DNA of 64,000 bases from Pseudomonas sp. HN11. GTDB lineage: Bacteria > Pseudomonadota > Gammaproteobacteria > Pseudomonadales > Pseudomonadaceae. Positions 6,611 to 15,457 of this stretch are shown piece by piece (the stretch's first letter is position 1; every line of letters starts with the position of its first letter). The position numbers and the translations under genes are program-made. The stretch is from contig NZ_CP089985.1 in assembly GCF_021390155.1 (NCBI RefSeq), forward strand, positions 2,925,001 to 2,989,000, written 5' to 3'. The notes beneath the pieces were generated by a model. That model did not search any database. It was not told where the DNA came from and was given only the letters and a program-made list of their open reading frames with translations.

Positions 6611-8218
6611 TCAGTTGCTGATGGATGTATAAAAATCATACATCGCTTGTTCTTTGGGGGAGGTTTCAACTGGTGCTAACGTGTTAATGCCTTGTGAGCG
6701 TTGTATAGCAAGCATATTTTTGAAAAGCTCCAAGCGCTCTTTTGTTAATGTCCCTTCTCGGTTTGTTATGTGATGAATTTGGGCGGCAGTCGAAATTCGA
6801 TATGCTTGTTTTTTTCTGTCATATCCTTCGTACGTGCATTTGCTAAACTCGTTGCCCTTGGTGCTTGCCTCAATGCGACCATTGGTGTAGCACTTTATAT
6901 TGAACGCAGCGGATTGAAGTAAAGCATTTAGTCTCATCGGGTGGTCTGCAATCAGTTCGTATTGGTAATCCCATGCCATGTTGTATGTGGAGTTTTTTTC
7001 TGTGCTGTCATCTATAATGAAAATCTTATCGCGTTCCAGGTTTTTTCTTTCCTTTGTCAGTGCGGCAATTTGCACATCTATCTCTGGGACCTGCCCGTAC
7101 TTCATCAGGGATGTCACAAGGGTTTGTATCTTTTCACTGATATTGCGTAACTGCCCTTCAATGACGATAAGTTTTTTCCTGCTTGTAGAAAGCTCCAGGT
7201 TTTTCATGGCCGTTTCAACAGCCAGTGTTGCAGTGTCGTTGCAGATGTGTAGCAAAATAGGCACTGGAAAAGATTTGTTGTTCTGGCACCTTAAGTCGCC
7301 GTAAGCACAACGAGTTGTACAGCGCATAGTGAATGGGCTATGTTTGTTGATTTTTACCTGCATGTTTGCGCCGCATTCACCACATTTGATAAGCCCGGAT
7401 AGGAAGTGTGTGCGTGCTGCTGTTGCAGGCTTGTACTCGTCTGAAAATCGCTGCTGCACTTGGTAGAATAGTTCTTCTGAAACAATGGGAGGGTAGATTT
7501 TCCATTCCTTCCAGTACCCGATTGCTATTCTGTTGGTAAGCCAACGTCTAATTGTGCTTGGGTTGATTTTTGCAAACGTTATATGCATGCTAATTAACCG
7601 TTTCAGGATTCTTCTTTCCCCGATTCCGGCTAGTGCATCCTCAAAGGCTCCTTTCATCGCCAGGGCGATTTCATCTTTTATTATTCCATTTGAATCAAGC
7701 CAGATTGGTGTCCTACGTTTTGGGATGATGCCATTTGCGGCAAGCTTTTCACGTGCCCTGTAACTTTTCTTGATTCGTTCTGACAGTGAGGCGCTGTACA
7801 TATATGCCTGCTGTACCTTTCCGACTAAAGACCATATCTGCTCGGATTTTATGATTGGGCCATATGTACAGTTGTCTTGTAATGTTATTATTTGTACCTT
7901 TGCGCTGACGATCTGATTGATTAAGGAGATCATTTCCATTTCTTGCAATCTACCAATGCGGTCGATTGCTTCCACGAGTATTACATCACCTTCTTTTATT
8001 TCGCCTTGGTTTATGGCTTCCAGTAGTTGTCCGAAACCATGTTTTAGATGGTCACCTTTGGATGCTGATCGCCCTAGGTCTTCGAACTTTTTTGGGTATA
8101 ACTTGTAGCTTGGATTGTTTTCAATCCATTCGGCTATTAGTTCTTGTTGTCTAGCTAAACTAGTGCCTTTTCCTTGTTTTGTACTCGAAAAACGAGCATA
8201 ACCTACCGCATAGGGCAT
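6611..8218 (-). CDS. Large serine recombinase (site-specific integrase)
   Basis: A 535-residue large serine recombinase. The N-terminal resolvase domain starts YARFSSTKQGKG with the catalytic serine at about residue 11. A recombinase domain follows (about 190-275), then a zinc ribbon (IKCGECGANMQVK, with a second Cys set in RCTTRCAYGDLRC) and a coiled-coil region (370-420). These proteins integrate phages and islands unidirectionally between attP and attB. It lies 200 bases from the point where miaE is interrupted and reads away from it, the usual position of an integrase gene beside its attachment site. It is probably the enzyme that inserted this element. AT-rich codon use separates it from the flanking chromosome. 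Confidence 0.93.
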   Translation of the reverse strand: MPYAVGYARFSSTKQGKGTSLARQQELIAEWIENNPSYKLYPKKFEDLGRSASKGDHLKHGFGQLLEAINQGEIKEGDVILVEAIDRIGRLQEMEMISLINQIVSAKVQIITLQDNCTYGPIIKSEQIWSLVGKVQQAYMYSASLSERIKKSYRAREKLAANGIIPKRRTPIWLDSNGIIKDEIALAMKGAFEDALAGIGERRILKRLISMHITFAKINPSTIRRWLTNRIAIGYWKEWKIYPPIVSEELFYQVQQRFSDEYKPATAARTHFLSGLIKCGECGANMQVKINKHSPFTMRCTTRCAYGDLRCQNNKSFPVPILLHICNDTATLAVETAMKNLELSTSRKKLIVIEGQLRNISEKIQTLVTSLMKYGQVPEIDVQIAALTKERKNLERDKIFIIDDSTEKNSTYNMAWDYQYELIADHPMRLNALLQSAAFNIKCYTNGRIEASTKGNEFSKCTYEGYDRKKQAYRISTAAQIHHITNREGTLTKERLELFKNMLAIQRSQGINTLAPVETSPKEQAMYDFYTSISN

Positions 8219-8418
8219 TATTGACCTTCGTTATATTAATTAAGTTTGGGTGCCGCCGATGTTCTGGTGCTAGGTATGCTGCACTGGCGGGGCTTTTCGT
8301 TCAGATGAATAATTTATAACATGCGAATATCACAGGATAAACATTGGCTGAAAATATAAGGGGCTGCTTTTGTGTCGGGTGGCATGCACAGGTTCGTAGC
8401 GGTAATGCAGATATTAGC
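8219..8418. other. Integrase promoter region and island/chromosome junction (att)
   Basis: This 200-base stretch is AT-rich near the integrase start and holds no gene. MiaE coding sequence resumes at 8419, so the recombination crossover should lie just before it, near 8400-8420. The exact att core cannot be fixed without the other end of the element. Part of this stretch should also carry the integrase promoter. Confidence 0.65.
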
Positions 8419-8913
8419 GAATTCAAGGCTGCCAGCACGGCCCTGAGCCTGATTGCCAAGTACTACAGCCATGTCGACCTGATCAACATGATGTCGCGCC
8501 TGGTCCGCGAAGAGCTGGTGCACCACGAACAGGTCATGCGCCTGATGAAAAAGCGCAAAGTCGAGTTGCGCCAACTGAATGCCGGGCGTTACGCCTCGGG
8601 TTTGCGCAAAGTCGTGCGCACACACGAGCCCGTCAAACTGGTAGACACCCTGGTAGTTGGCGCGTTTATCGAAGCCCGCAGTTGTGAGCGTTTCGAAGCA
8701 CTGGTGCCGCATTTGGACGAAGAACTCGGCAAGTTCTACTTCGGTCTGCTGAAGAGCGAGGCGCGGCACTTTCAGGGTTACCTGAAGCTGGCCTATCAGT
8801 ACGGTGACGCCAAGGATGTTGCCCAGGTGATTGAGCGGGTAAGGGGCGCCGAGCAGGAACTGATCGAGTCACCCGATATCGAGTTCCGCTTTCACAGTGG
8901 CGTGCCAGCCTGA
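8419..8913 (+). pseudogene. miaE: miaE 3' fragment, tRNA-(ms2io6A)-hydroxylase, split by island
   Basis: The last 164 residues of MiaE, the di-iron ferritin-like enzyme that hydroxylates ms2i6A37 in tRNA. Homology begins at EFKAASTALSLIAKY and includes the iron-site segments REELVHHEQVM and IEARSCERFE and the normal C-terminus (FRFHSGVPA). About 39 N-terminal residues of the roughly 200-residue family are missing. The 25 codons before 8419 come from the element and do not resemble MiaE. A TTG at 8344 could in theory start a chimera, but it has no convincing ribosome binding site. The gene's 3' end overlaps the convergent MFS gene by 45 bases, as in an undisturbed chromosome. Confidence 0.88.
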
Positions 8914-10068
8914 GGCGACCGCCAGGCCAATCAGTGCAGTAATCCCGGCCAGCAACAGGATCACCGTCTGCGTGCCCAACGGGGCTGCCAGCAGCGCAAT
9001 CGCCAGGCCCGCCAAGGGCTGCGGCAGGTTATTGAGCAGGGTGATCACTCCCACGGTCTTGCCAAAATCCTGCACGGGAATCACCCGCTGACGGGTGCTG
9101 CGCAGGTAGACGTTGAACATCTTGTCGAAGCCGGTGACCAGTAGGAAGCCCACGGCATACAGCCAGATGCCGGGGCTGGCCGCCATGATCACGGCGCCCA
9201 GCGCAATCATCGAATACGACAACCCGCCCAGCACTTTCAGCGGCAGCCCGGCCCGCGCCAGGTAAAATAAAATCCCGATGGTCACCAGGGCGCCAGCCGC
9301 CTGCAGCAGGGCATAGGTGTCCTTATCCTGTGCAAATTGGCCGGTCACCATGGCCGCAGACGTGGCCAGCGTGACGCCAATGATCAGGTTCACGCCCACG
9401 GCCAGCGTGATGATCCGCTTCAGTTCCGGCAGGCTGCGGATATGCCCGAAGGCAATCTTCAGCGGTTGCAGCCAGATATCCCGGTGTTGCTCGAAGGTCT
9501 CCAGGCTGACGGTGCTGGAGCGTTGCCACACCCGCATTGCCAGGTCAGCCAATAAGAACAGCCCGGCCACCCCGAGTACGACCCAGTGCCAGGCCCACAC
9601 TTCCAGCATCAGCGCCGCCACCAAGGGCCCTAGCACCAGCCCGCTCTGGTCGGCAATCTGCGAATAGGAGAGCGTCTTGGCGTAGCTGTACTGTGGGAAC
9701 ACATGGGGCATCAGCACTTCCCGCGCCATGATGCCCTGGGTAGTCAGCACGCCGCAGAGCGCCGAGAGCAGCACGATCCAGACGATTGTGTCGAATACCC
9801 CGTACAAAACCACGGCCATCATGCAAGCCAACGCCCGGTACACCTGGCTGATATGCAGGATGCGCACCGGCGCGAACTTGTCGCACAATGCGCCGCATAC
9901 CGGGAACGCGAGATAACGCGGCAGCGACTCGATAAAGAACGCCAGCCCGGCCCAGGCTACGCTCTGAGTGGTCTGGAACACGATCAAGGGCACGATAAAC
10001 AGCAGAATCTGGTCGGCCAGCCGCGACAGAAACAATGAGACAAAGAACGCCAGATAATCCTTGCGCAT
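8869..10068 (-). CDS. MFS transporter
   Basis: A 399-residue major facilitator with 12 predicted helices. The first begins LAFFVSLFLSRLADQILLFI, and the A-motif-like loop is FPVCGALCDKFAPVR. It resembles drug or siderophore exporters of the MFS_3 type; no substrate can be assigned. ATG at 10068 is followed at once by a typical amphipathic start. The gene is convergent with miaE, whose 3' end it overlaps, and divergent from the response regulator gene at 10226. Confidence 0.85.
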   Translation of the reverse strand: MRKDYLAFFVSLFLSRLADQILLFIVPLIVFQTTQSVAWAGLAFFIESLPRYLAFPVCGALCDKFAPVRILHISQVYRALACMMAVVLYGVFDTIVWIVLLSALCGVLTTQGIMAREVLMPHVFPQYSYAKTLSYSQIADQSGLVLGPLVAALMLEVWAWHWVVLGVAGLFLLADLAMRVWQRSSTVSLETFEQHRDIWLQPLKIAFGHIRSLPELKRIITLAVGVNLIIGVTLATSAAMVTGQFAQDKDTYALLQAAGALVTIGILFYLARAGLPLKVLGGLSYSMIALGAVIMAASPGIWLYAVGFLLVTGFDKMFNVYLRSTRQRVIPVQDFGKTVGVITLLNNLPQPLAGLAIALLAAPLGTQTVILLLAGITALIGLAVASGWHATVKAELDIG

Positions 10069-10225
10069 ACAACTCCCTGTGGATGGCGTTAAAGAATGCA
10101 GGTTATTTGTTAAAAACTCTTAAAAGCATGAAGCTTCGTCGGCCAATGCTGGCCAGCTGATTTAGTTGCCCAGCTTGCCACCTATAATGCCTGCTCTTCA
10201 ATCGGCTTCTGCACACTGAGAACTT

Positions 10226-10933
10226 ATGGAAAACCTGGGGTTGGGCAAGGTGTTGCTCGTTGAGGACGACGAAAAGCTCGCGGGGTTGATCGCGCATTTT
10301 CTGTCGCAGCATGGCTTTGAAGTGCGCGTAGAGCACCGGGGCGACGAGGCCCTGGCGGCGTTCCTCGACTTCAAGCCGAAGATCGTTGTGCTCGACCTGA
10401 TGCTGCCCGGCCAGAGCGGCCTGCATGTGTGCCGTGGGATTCGCGCGGTGTCCGACACGCCTATCGTGATCCTCACGGCCAAGGAAGACGACCTGGACCA
10501 TATCCTGGGCCTTGAGTCCGGTGCCGACGATTACGTGATCAAACCGATTAAGCCGCCGGTTCTGCTGGCCCGCCTGCGCGCGCTGCAACGACGCCAGGCA
10601 CCGGAACCTGCGGTACGCGGGGCGCTGGCCTTTGGGCGGCTGGCCATTGATCGCAGTTGCCGGGTGGTCAGCCTGGGGGATGACAAGATCGACCTCACCA
10701 CCATGGAGTTCGAGCTGTTGTGGTTGCTGGCCAGCAACTCGGGGACGATCCTGTCCCGTGATGACATCCTCAACCGTATGCGCGGCATTGCGTTCGACGG
10801 CCTCAACCGCAGTGTCGATGTGTATATCAGCAAACTGCGCAGTAAGCTCAACGACAACCCCCGCGAACCGGTGTGCATCAAGACCATCTGGGGCAAGGGC
10901 TATCTGTTCAATCCGTTCGCGTGGGAGGCCTAG
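10226..10933 (+). CDS. parR: OmpR-type response regulator, ParR-like
   Basis: A 235-residue two-component regulator. The receiver domain (residues 8-120) has the acidic pair in LLVEDDEK, the phosphorylated Asp in VVLDLMLPGQSG, Thr in VILTAKE and Lys in DYVIKP. The OmpR/PhoB winged helix (135-230) ends RTIWGKGYLF-like (KTIWGKGYLF). It directly precedes the sensor kinase, with one stop-start junction (10933/10934). Its length, the kinase length and the neighbouring mipA and beta-lactamase-like genes match the parRS locus of P. aeruginosa (PA1797-PA1799 region), which senses cationic peptides and polymyxins. RstA is the closest alternative name, so the exact symbol is less certain than the family. 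Confidence 0.72.
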   Translation: MENLGLGKVLLVEDDEKLAGLIAHFLSQHGFEVRVEHRGDEALAAFLDFKPKIVVLDLMLPGQSGLHVCRGIRAVSDTPIVILTAKEDDLDHILGLESGADDYVIKPIKPPVLLARLRALQRRQAPEPAVRGALAFGRLAIDRSCRVVSLGDDKIDLTTMEFELLWLLASNSGTILSRDDILNRMRGIAFDGLNRSVDVYISKLRSKLNDNPREPVCIKTIWGKGYLFNPFAWEA

Positions 10934-12211
10934 ATGCTGCGGCTCTATATCCGCCTGTACATCATCCTGGCGCTGGGCCTGGCGGGGGCGATCTGGCTGG
11001 TCAACTACACCTACGACGAACTGCTGCCCGAAGCCAACGAAACCTATAATCGTGAAGCGATGCGCGGCCCCGCCTATAGCCTGGTGGAGCAATTGCGCCC
11101 TTTGCTTGGCGATGCCCGCGAGGCGCGCCTCAGCGAGCTGCAAACCCACTATGGCCTACAACTGGAATTGGTTCAGCGCGATGACCAGGCGTTGAGCCAA
11201 CGCGAACAACAATTGCTCGCCGCGGGACAGTTGGTGGTACGTGGCGACTTCATGGAATTTATCGCCAATATTGATGGAGGCCCGCAACTGCTCAATATCA
11301 AGCTGCCTGATGAACCGAGGTGGCTGTATGTGTGGGCCTATAGCCTGCTGGGATTGTGCCTGGCAATCGTGCTGTATTTCTGGGTGCGCCCGCACTGGCG
11401 TGACCTGGAGCATATCCGCCTGGCCGCGCAACGGTTCGGGGACAATGACCTTCGTTCGCGCATTCTGCTGCCGCGCCGCTCCACCGTGCGCGAGCTGGCC
11501 GGGCACTTCAACCAGATGGCCGAGCGCATCGAAAGCCTGATCGCCAATCAGCGCGAACTCACCAACGCCGTGTCCCACGAACTGCGCACGCCGATTGCGC
11601 GCCTGTCGTTCGAACTCGATCAGCTCAAGCAACAGGGCGATCCGCGCCAGCGCGGCGAATTGATCGCGGACATGTACGCGGACCTTGGCGAGCTGGAAGA
11701 AATGGTTTCCGAACTGCTCACCTATGCCAGCCTGGAACGTGGTGCCACCCAGGTCACCCGTGAGCGCATCGAGGCCCACAGCTGGCTCGACAGTGTGATC
11801 GGCAGCGTGGCCCTGGAGGCTGAAGCGGCGGGCATCCAGCTGTCGTTGCGCACCTGCGAGGTGGACTTTGTCCAGATCGAACCGCGCTTCATGGCGCGTG
11901 CGGTGATCAACCTGTTGCGCAATGCGATCCGTTACGCCGAGCGCCGTGTGGAAGTGTCGCTGGTCAAGTTCGGCAACGGTTATGAAGTGCGGGTGTGTGA
12001 CGACGGGCCCGGTGTGCCGGAGGACGGTCGCTCGAAGATTTTCCAGCCCTTCATGCGCCTGGACGCCAGCCGCGACCGCCGCACGGGTGGTTTTGGGCTG
12101 GGCTTGGCGTTGGTGCAGCGGGTGTCGCAGTGGCATGGCGGCCAGGTGCAGGTGCTGGATTCGGAATGGGGTGGGGCCTCATTCCGAATGACCTGGGCGT
12201 ATGCCGAGTAA
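10934..12211 (+). CDS. parS: Sensor histidine kinase, ParS-like
   Basis: A 425-residue membrane kinase. TM1 is at residues 5-25, followed by a periplasmic sensor loop of about 110 residues, TM2 at about 136-156 and HAMP (157-210). The phospho-acceptor H-box is NAVSHELRTPIARL. The ATPase has the N-box LLRNAIRYA, G1 VCDDGPGVP and G2 GGFGLGLALV. ATG at 10934 abuts the regulator's stop. It should phosphorylate the regulator encoded just upstream. The facing mipA gene is notable because MipA-type barrels modulate ParS in P. aeruginosa. RstB is an alternative relative. Confidence 0.75.
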   Translation: MLRLYIRLYIILALGLAGAIWLVNYTYDELLPEANETYNREAMRGPAYSLVEQLRPLLGDAREARLSELQTHYGLQLELVQRDDQALSQREQQLLAAGQLVVRGDFMEFIANIDGGPQLLNIKLPDEPRWLYVWAYSLLGLCLAIVLYFWVRPHWRDLEHIRLAAQRFGDNDLRSRILLPRRSTVRELAGHFNQMAERIESLIANQRELTNAVSHELRTPIARLSFELDQLKQQGDPRQRGELIADMYADLGELEEMVSELLTYASLERGATQVTRERIEAHSWLDSVIGSVALEAEAAGIQLSLRTCEVDFVQIEPRFMARAVINLLRNAIRYAERRVEVSLVKFGNGYEVRVCDDGPGVPEDGRSKIFQPFMRLDASRDRRTGGFGLGLALVQRVSQWHGGQVQVLDSEWGGASFRMTWAYAE

Positions 12212-12217
12212 AGCCGG

Positions 12218-13021
12218 TTAGAAGGTGTACTCCAATACGCCCATCACCGACGTTTGCAGCCGCCGCTCAACAATCGGGCTCTTGCCCGCTTCATCCGCCA
12301 GGTACTGCACATCCAGCAAGGTCGAGAACTGGGTGTGCTCGCTGATCGGCAGGCTCCACACCAGGTTCATGCCATTACTGATATTGCCCGCACCTGCTTT
12401 ATAGGCTTTGAAGCGGCTGCGCGCGGCCTGGCCGGTGGTCACGCCGTACCAGGTCTGCAAGTAGTCACGGTCACCGAAATGGCTGCTGAGGCTGGCGTCG
12501 ACGGAGCCGAAACGACCTTCGTACAGCTGGGTGCCCAGGCTCAGCTCCAAGTGTGTGAATGCCTTGCCGCTGTCCTTGTGGTCGTCTTCCTTGAGTGCAT
12601 GTTCCAGGGTGGCGCCAACAATCATGCCGCCCAGGTTATAGCTGGCACTCACGCCCACTTGCGGGCGTGCCTTGATTTCGCCCATGCCTTTGAGGCGCTT
12701 GGAACCAAGGCGCATGGACTCGTTTTTGTCCTTGCGCGAAGCACTGGCACCGACGTAGGCACTGAAACTCAAGGCGTTGCCGTCGTAACCCCAGCCCAGG
12801 CCTTTTTCGGTGTCGAGAAAAATCCCCCACGGGCTGACGATGGCACCGCCGATGACGGGGGCGGTCATGCGCTCGTCGCTGCCGCTGTAGCGGGGCAGGT
12901 TGGCCACGCCGGCCTTGAGGCTATAGGCCCAGTCTTCGGCCAGCACGTTATCGGCTGCTGTGAGCAGGCACAGAGAGGTGAGGGCCAGGCAGAAGTTTTT
13001 GGAAGGCATCAGGGTTTTCAT
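12218..13021 (-). CDS. mipA: MipA/OmpV-family outer membrane protein
   Basis: A 267-residue protein with a signal peptide (cleavage near VLAEDW, about residues 22-29), then beta-barrel sequence of the MipA/OmpV family: YSLKAGVANLPRYSGSDE at the start and GVLEYTF with terminal Phe for BAM recognition. MipA was described as a scaffold between MltA and PBP1b, and homologues are induced by polymyxins and act on two-component sensing. It starts 6 bases after the end of the upstream hydrolase gene (13027), forming a two-gene operon convergent with the two-component pair. Confidence 0.88.
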   Translation of the reverse strand: MKTLMPSKNFCLALTSLCLLTAADNVLAEDWAYSLKAGVANLPRYSGSDERMTAPVIGGAIVSPWGIFLDTEKGLGWGYDGNALSFSAYVGASASRKDKNESMRLGSKRLKGMGEIKARPQVGVSASYNLGGMIVGATLEHALKEDDHKDSGKAFTHLELSLGTQLYEGRFGSVDASLSSHFGDRDYLQTWYGVTTGQAARSRFKAYKAGAGNISNGMNLVWSLPISEHTQFSTLLDVQYLADEAGKSPIVERRLQTSVMGVLEYTF

Positions 13022-13026
13022 GGGTG

Positions 13027-14841
13027 TCAGAAACTCAAGGGTGGATGGGTGCGTTTGAAGGAGTAGCCTGAGGCGCTCAGGCCGTTGATCTGGCGGCTGA
13101 CGGTGTCGCCCAGGCCATAGCCGTTGCCGGCCAGTACGGCGTGGGCGTTGTCGACGGGCAGCAGGATGTAGTCGGTCAGCGGCTCGTCATGCAGTTGGCC
13201 GCGAATCACCAGGAAGCCGTCTTCCAGGCGCACGCTAATGCCGCTCAACGGCGCATCGGGCTCATGGGTGTTAAGCACTTGATAGGTGCCGACGGTCTCG
13301 GCCCACGCCATAGGCAGCGGCGGCGGGTCGATGCGTTCGCCGATGGCAATGCGCTGGCCGTGGCTGCGCGCGGTAAGCATCTGCCGGCCTTGCACGGTGA
13401 TCACATCGAGTTGCACGCGGCCCAGTTCGCCGAGGTCTTTGAGCCAGAAACCGAGGACCTTCTTCTGCGCGCGCAGCCAGCCGTGATCGTCGCGGAGCAA
13501 TTCAAAGTTGTAGCCGGCCAGTTCGCCGTGCAGCCGATTGGCGTCATCCTTGATCCGAAACACGCCCCAGGCAGTCGCATAAAACCCGGCCAGGCGTTTG
13601 CGGTCGATGGCGGCGGGCACTTGGCGCAGCTTGAGCCCGTGGCGGGGGGCCTGGCAGTCGTCGCTGCACACCGGTTTGCCGGTTTGCGCCTCAAGCATCA
13701 GGCGCAGGGTGTCGGTGGTCAGCGCCGCAATCAGGTCTTCGGCGTTGCTGTCATTGGCCATGATGATCACCGCCAATTGATGGTCCGGCAGCAAAGTCAG
13801 TTGCGCGGCAAAATCATCGCCACCGCCGCTGTGCTGGAAGGTGCGCACCCCAGGGCCGATCGGCTCATCACCGCACGGCGCGAGAAACCACGCCAGGCCG
13901 ATCTGGCAATCGAAGTCCAAGGCGTTGCCGGTGTTCTGCTGGGTGAACATGTCATCGATGGAATGGCTGGCCATCACCCGATTGCCCTTGTAGAGGCCCT
14001 GGGCGAACAGCATCTGCACGTAATGGCTGAGGTCCTTGGGGCTGGCCCACAAGCCGCTGGCGGCAAGGTCACGGACCTGGGCGTCGGGGCTGGCGACACC
14101 GGCTTCATAGCCCTGGGCGCGATAGCCGATTTGCGCAGCGGTCCCGACAAAGCTCGCGCGGTCCATCGCCAGCGGCTTGAGCAAGCTGTGTTGCAATTGG
14201 GCTTCAAAGTCCTTGCCGCTGCTGCGCTCGATGGCGGCGCCCACCAGGGCATAACCCAGGTTGGAGTAGGCGACTTGCGTGCCGGGCGGTGTACTCAACC
14301 ACACGCCGGACACACGCATCGGCATCTGCCCCATTGCATAGCTGCTGCGCAGGTCACGCAGGTGCTCACTGGGCAGGCCGGATTGATGACTCAGCAGGCG
14401 CCGCAAGGTGATGGCGTGGTCGGCTGCCTGTTGATCGGCGTGGAACCGCGAACGCACATAGAACTCGCGCAAGGTCTGCTGGATGGGGGCGTCCAGTGCC
14501 AGTCGCTGCTGTTCAACCAGTTGCAGAGCAGCGCTGGCGGTGAGCAGTTTGGAGATCGCGCCGGCACGGAATGCGGTGTTTGGGGTCACCGGCAGCCCCC
14601 TGGCTTTGTCGGCCATACCGAACCCGCGGGCCCAGATCAACTCCTGGCCATTGACCAGCGCAATGGACAGGCCGGGGACATTGGCTTGGGCCATGTCCCC
14701 GGGGATCCGGGCCTGCAGGTAGCGAATGATTGCGCTGTAGTCGCCCTTGGCGATTGGCGGTGGGGCAGGGGGTTGCCCATGGCAGCCGATACTGCCCAAC
14801 AGGCAACCGAGCAATGGAAGACCGCGCAATGTGCGAAGCAT
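13027..14841 (-). CDS. Serine hydrolase of the beta-lactamase/DD-peptidase fold (class C-like)
   Basis: A 604-residue exported protein. Signal or lipoprotein leader: LLGCLLGSIGC, with a possible lipidated Cys. The penicillin-binding-type domain has the catalytic SxxK in RAGAISKLL, YxN in YSNLGYAL and an HSGG third motif. About 200 C-terminal residues form extra beta-rich domains as in the PbpE/ClbP-like group. True beta-lactamase activity is doubtful because of the length; peptidase or esterase activity is likelier. I start at ATG 14841; ATG 14850 is three codons upstream. It forms an operon with mipA, and a beta-lactamase-like gene in this position also occurs beside parRS of P. aeruginosa. 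Confidence 0.85.
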   Translation of the reverse strand: MLRTLRGLPLLGCLLGSIGCHGQPPAPPPIAKGDYSAIIRYLQARIPGDMAQANVPGLSIALVNGQELIWARGFGMADKARGLPVTPNTAFRAGAISKLLTASAALQLVEQQRLALDAPIQQTLREFYVRSRFHADQQAADHAITLRRLLSHQSGLPSEHLRDLRSSYAMGQMPMRVSGVWLSTPPGTQVAYSNLGYALVGAAIERSSGKDFEAQLQHSLLKPLAMDRASFVGTAAQIGYRAQGYEAGVASPDAQVRDLAASGLWASPKDLSHYVQMLFAQGLYKGNRVMASHSIDDMFTQQNTGNALDFDCQIGLAWFLAPCGDEPIGPGVRTFQHSGGGDDFAAQLTLLPDHQLAVIIMANDSNAEDLIAALTTDTLRLMLEAQTGKPVCSDDCQAPRHGLKLRQVPAAIDRKRLAGFYATAWGVFRIKDDANRLHGELAGYNFELLRDDHGWLRAQKKVLGFWLKDLGELGRVQLDVITVQGRQMLTARSHGQRIAIGERIDPPPLPMAWAETVGTYQVLNTHEPDAPLSGISVRLEDGFLVIRGQLHDEPLTDYILLPVDNAHAVLAGNGYGLGDTVSRQINGLSASGYSFKRTHPPLSF

Positions 14842-14935
14842 GAAGAGCACCCAAGAGGTGGTTTGGATGCTCGAATGCTAGGGGCGCTGCGCCCCGAGGT
14901 CTTTGGCAGCTTTGTCGAGAAACTGTCAAAGACTG

Positions 14936-15424
14936 TTAACGGGTAATGCCGTGTCGCTCATGCCATTGGGCGATGGATTCCTCAGGGTATTCATCGAACT
15001 GCAGGTCACCCTTGCGCAGGGTGACTTCCACCCATGGCGCCTTGGAGCCGAGCATCAAGTGCGTATGTGCCGGTGGCACCGGCAAAGGCGTGTCGATGGC
15101 CGAGGCAAACGGATGGATCAACTCCGGCCATTGCGGGCTGAACAACCATAAGGCGCTGCCGCACTGCGAACAGAAATGCCGTTCGGCGGTACTCGCATGG
15201 GCACGGCTGGCGCCTTCGGGCTTGAGCTTGGCGTGGTAGATCGAAATGAACTTGCGCCCGCGTACCTTCAAGCTGTTGGTGTCACCGGCCAGGTTGATCG
15301 CATAGCCGCCACCGCCCTGGGTTTTGCGACAGATCGAGCAATAGCAGCGTTGGTAGGGGTAGGGGTGGTCACTGGAGAGGCTGAACGTGACGATGCCGCA
15401 GTGGCAGGATCCTTCGAGCTGCAT
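14936..15424 (-). CDS. GFA-family (glutathione-dependent formaldehyde-activating-like) protein
   Basis: A 162-residue zinc protein of the GFA (Mss4-like) fold. Zinc-binding sets are visible: GSCHCG near the start, CYCSICRK around residue 30 and HFCSQCGSALW around residue 85. Family members are annotated as glutathione-dependent formaldehyde-activating enzymes, but most have no proven activity. It stands alone between the serine hydrolase and the LysR gene, with its own ATG at 15424. Confidence 0.85.
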   Translation of the reverse strand: MQLEGSCHCGIVTFSLSSDHPYPYQRCYCSICRKTQGGGGYAINLAGDTNSLKVRGRKFISIYHAKLKPEGASRAHASTAERHFCSQCGSALWLFSPQWPELIHPFASAIDTPLPVPPAHTHLMLGSKAPWVEVTLRKGDLQFDEYPEESIAQWHERHGITR

Positions 15425-15457
15425 GGGCTGACTCCTTGGGTGAGATGACTGTTCAGC

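Noticed and set aside
8219..8418. A tRNA gene as integration site
   Set aside because: No cloverleaf or tRNA 3' end is visible; the disrupted target is the miaE reading frame.
8344..8913. A complete 189-residue MiaE starting at TTG 8344
   Set aside because: The first 25 residues are element sequence without MiaE similarity, and there is no convincing ribosome binding site. I call the gene a 3' fragment.
10103..11149. A 348-codon open frame opposite parR and parS
   Set aside because: Shadow of the two-component genes, with a His/Gln-rich composition lacking any family pattern.
13141..14946. A 601-codon open frame opposite the serine hydrolase gene
   Set aside because: It is the GC-rich antisense shadow of a gene with clear catalytic motifs; its composition (Gln, His, Ala-rich) is typical of such shadows.
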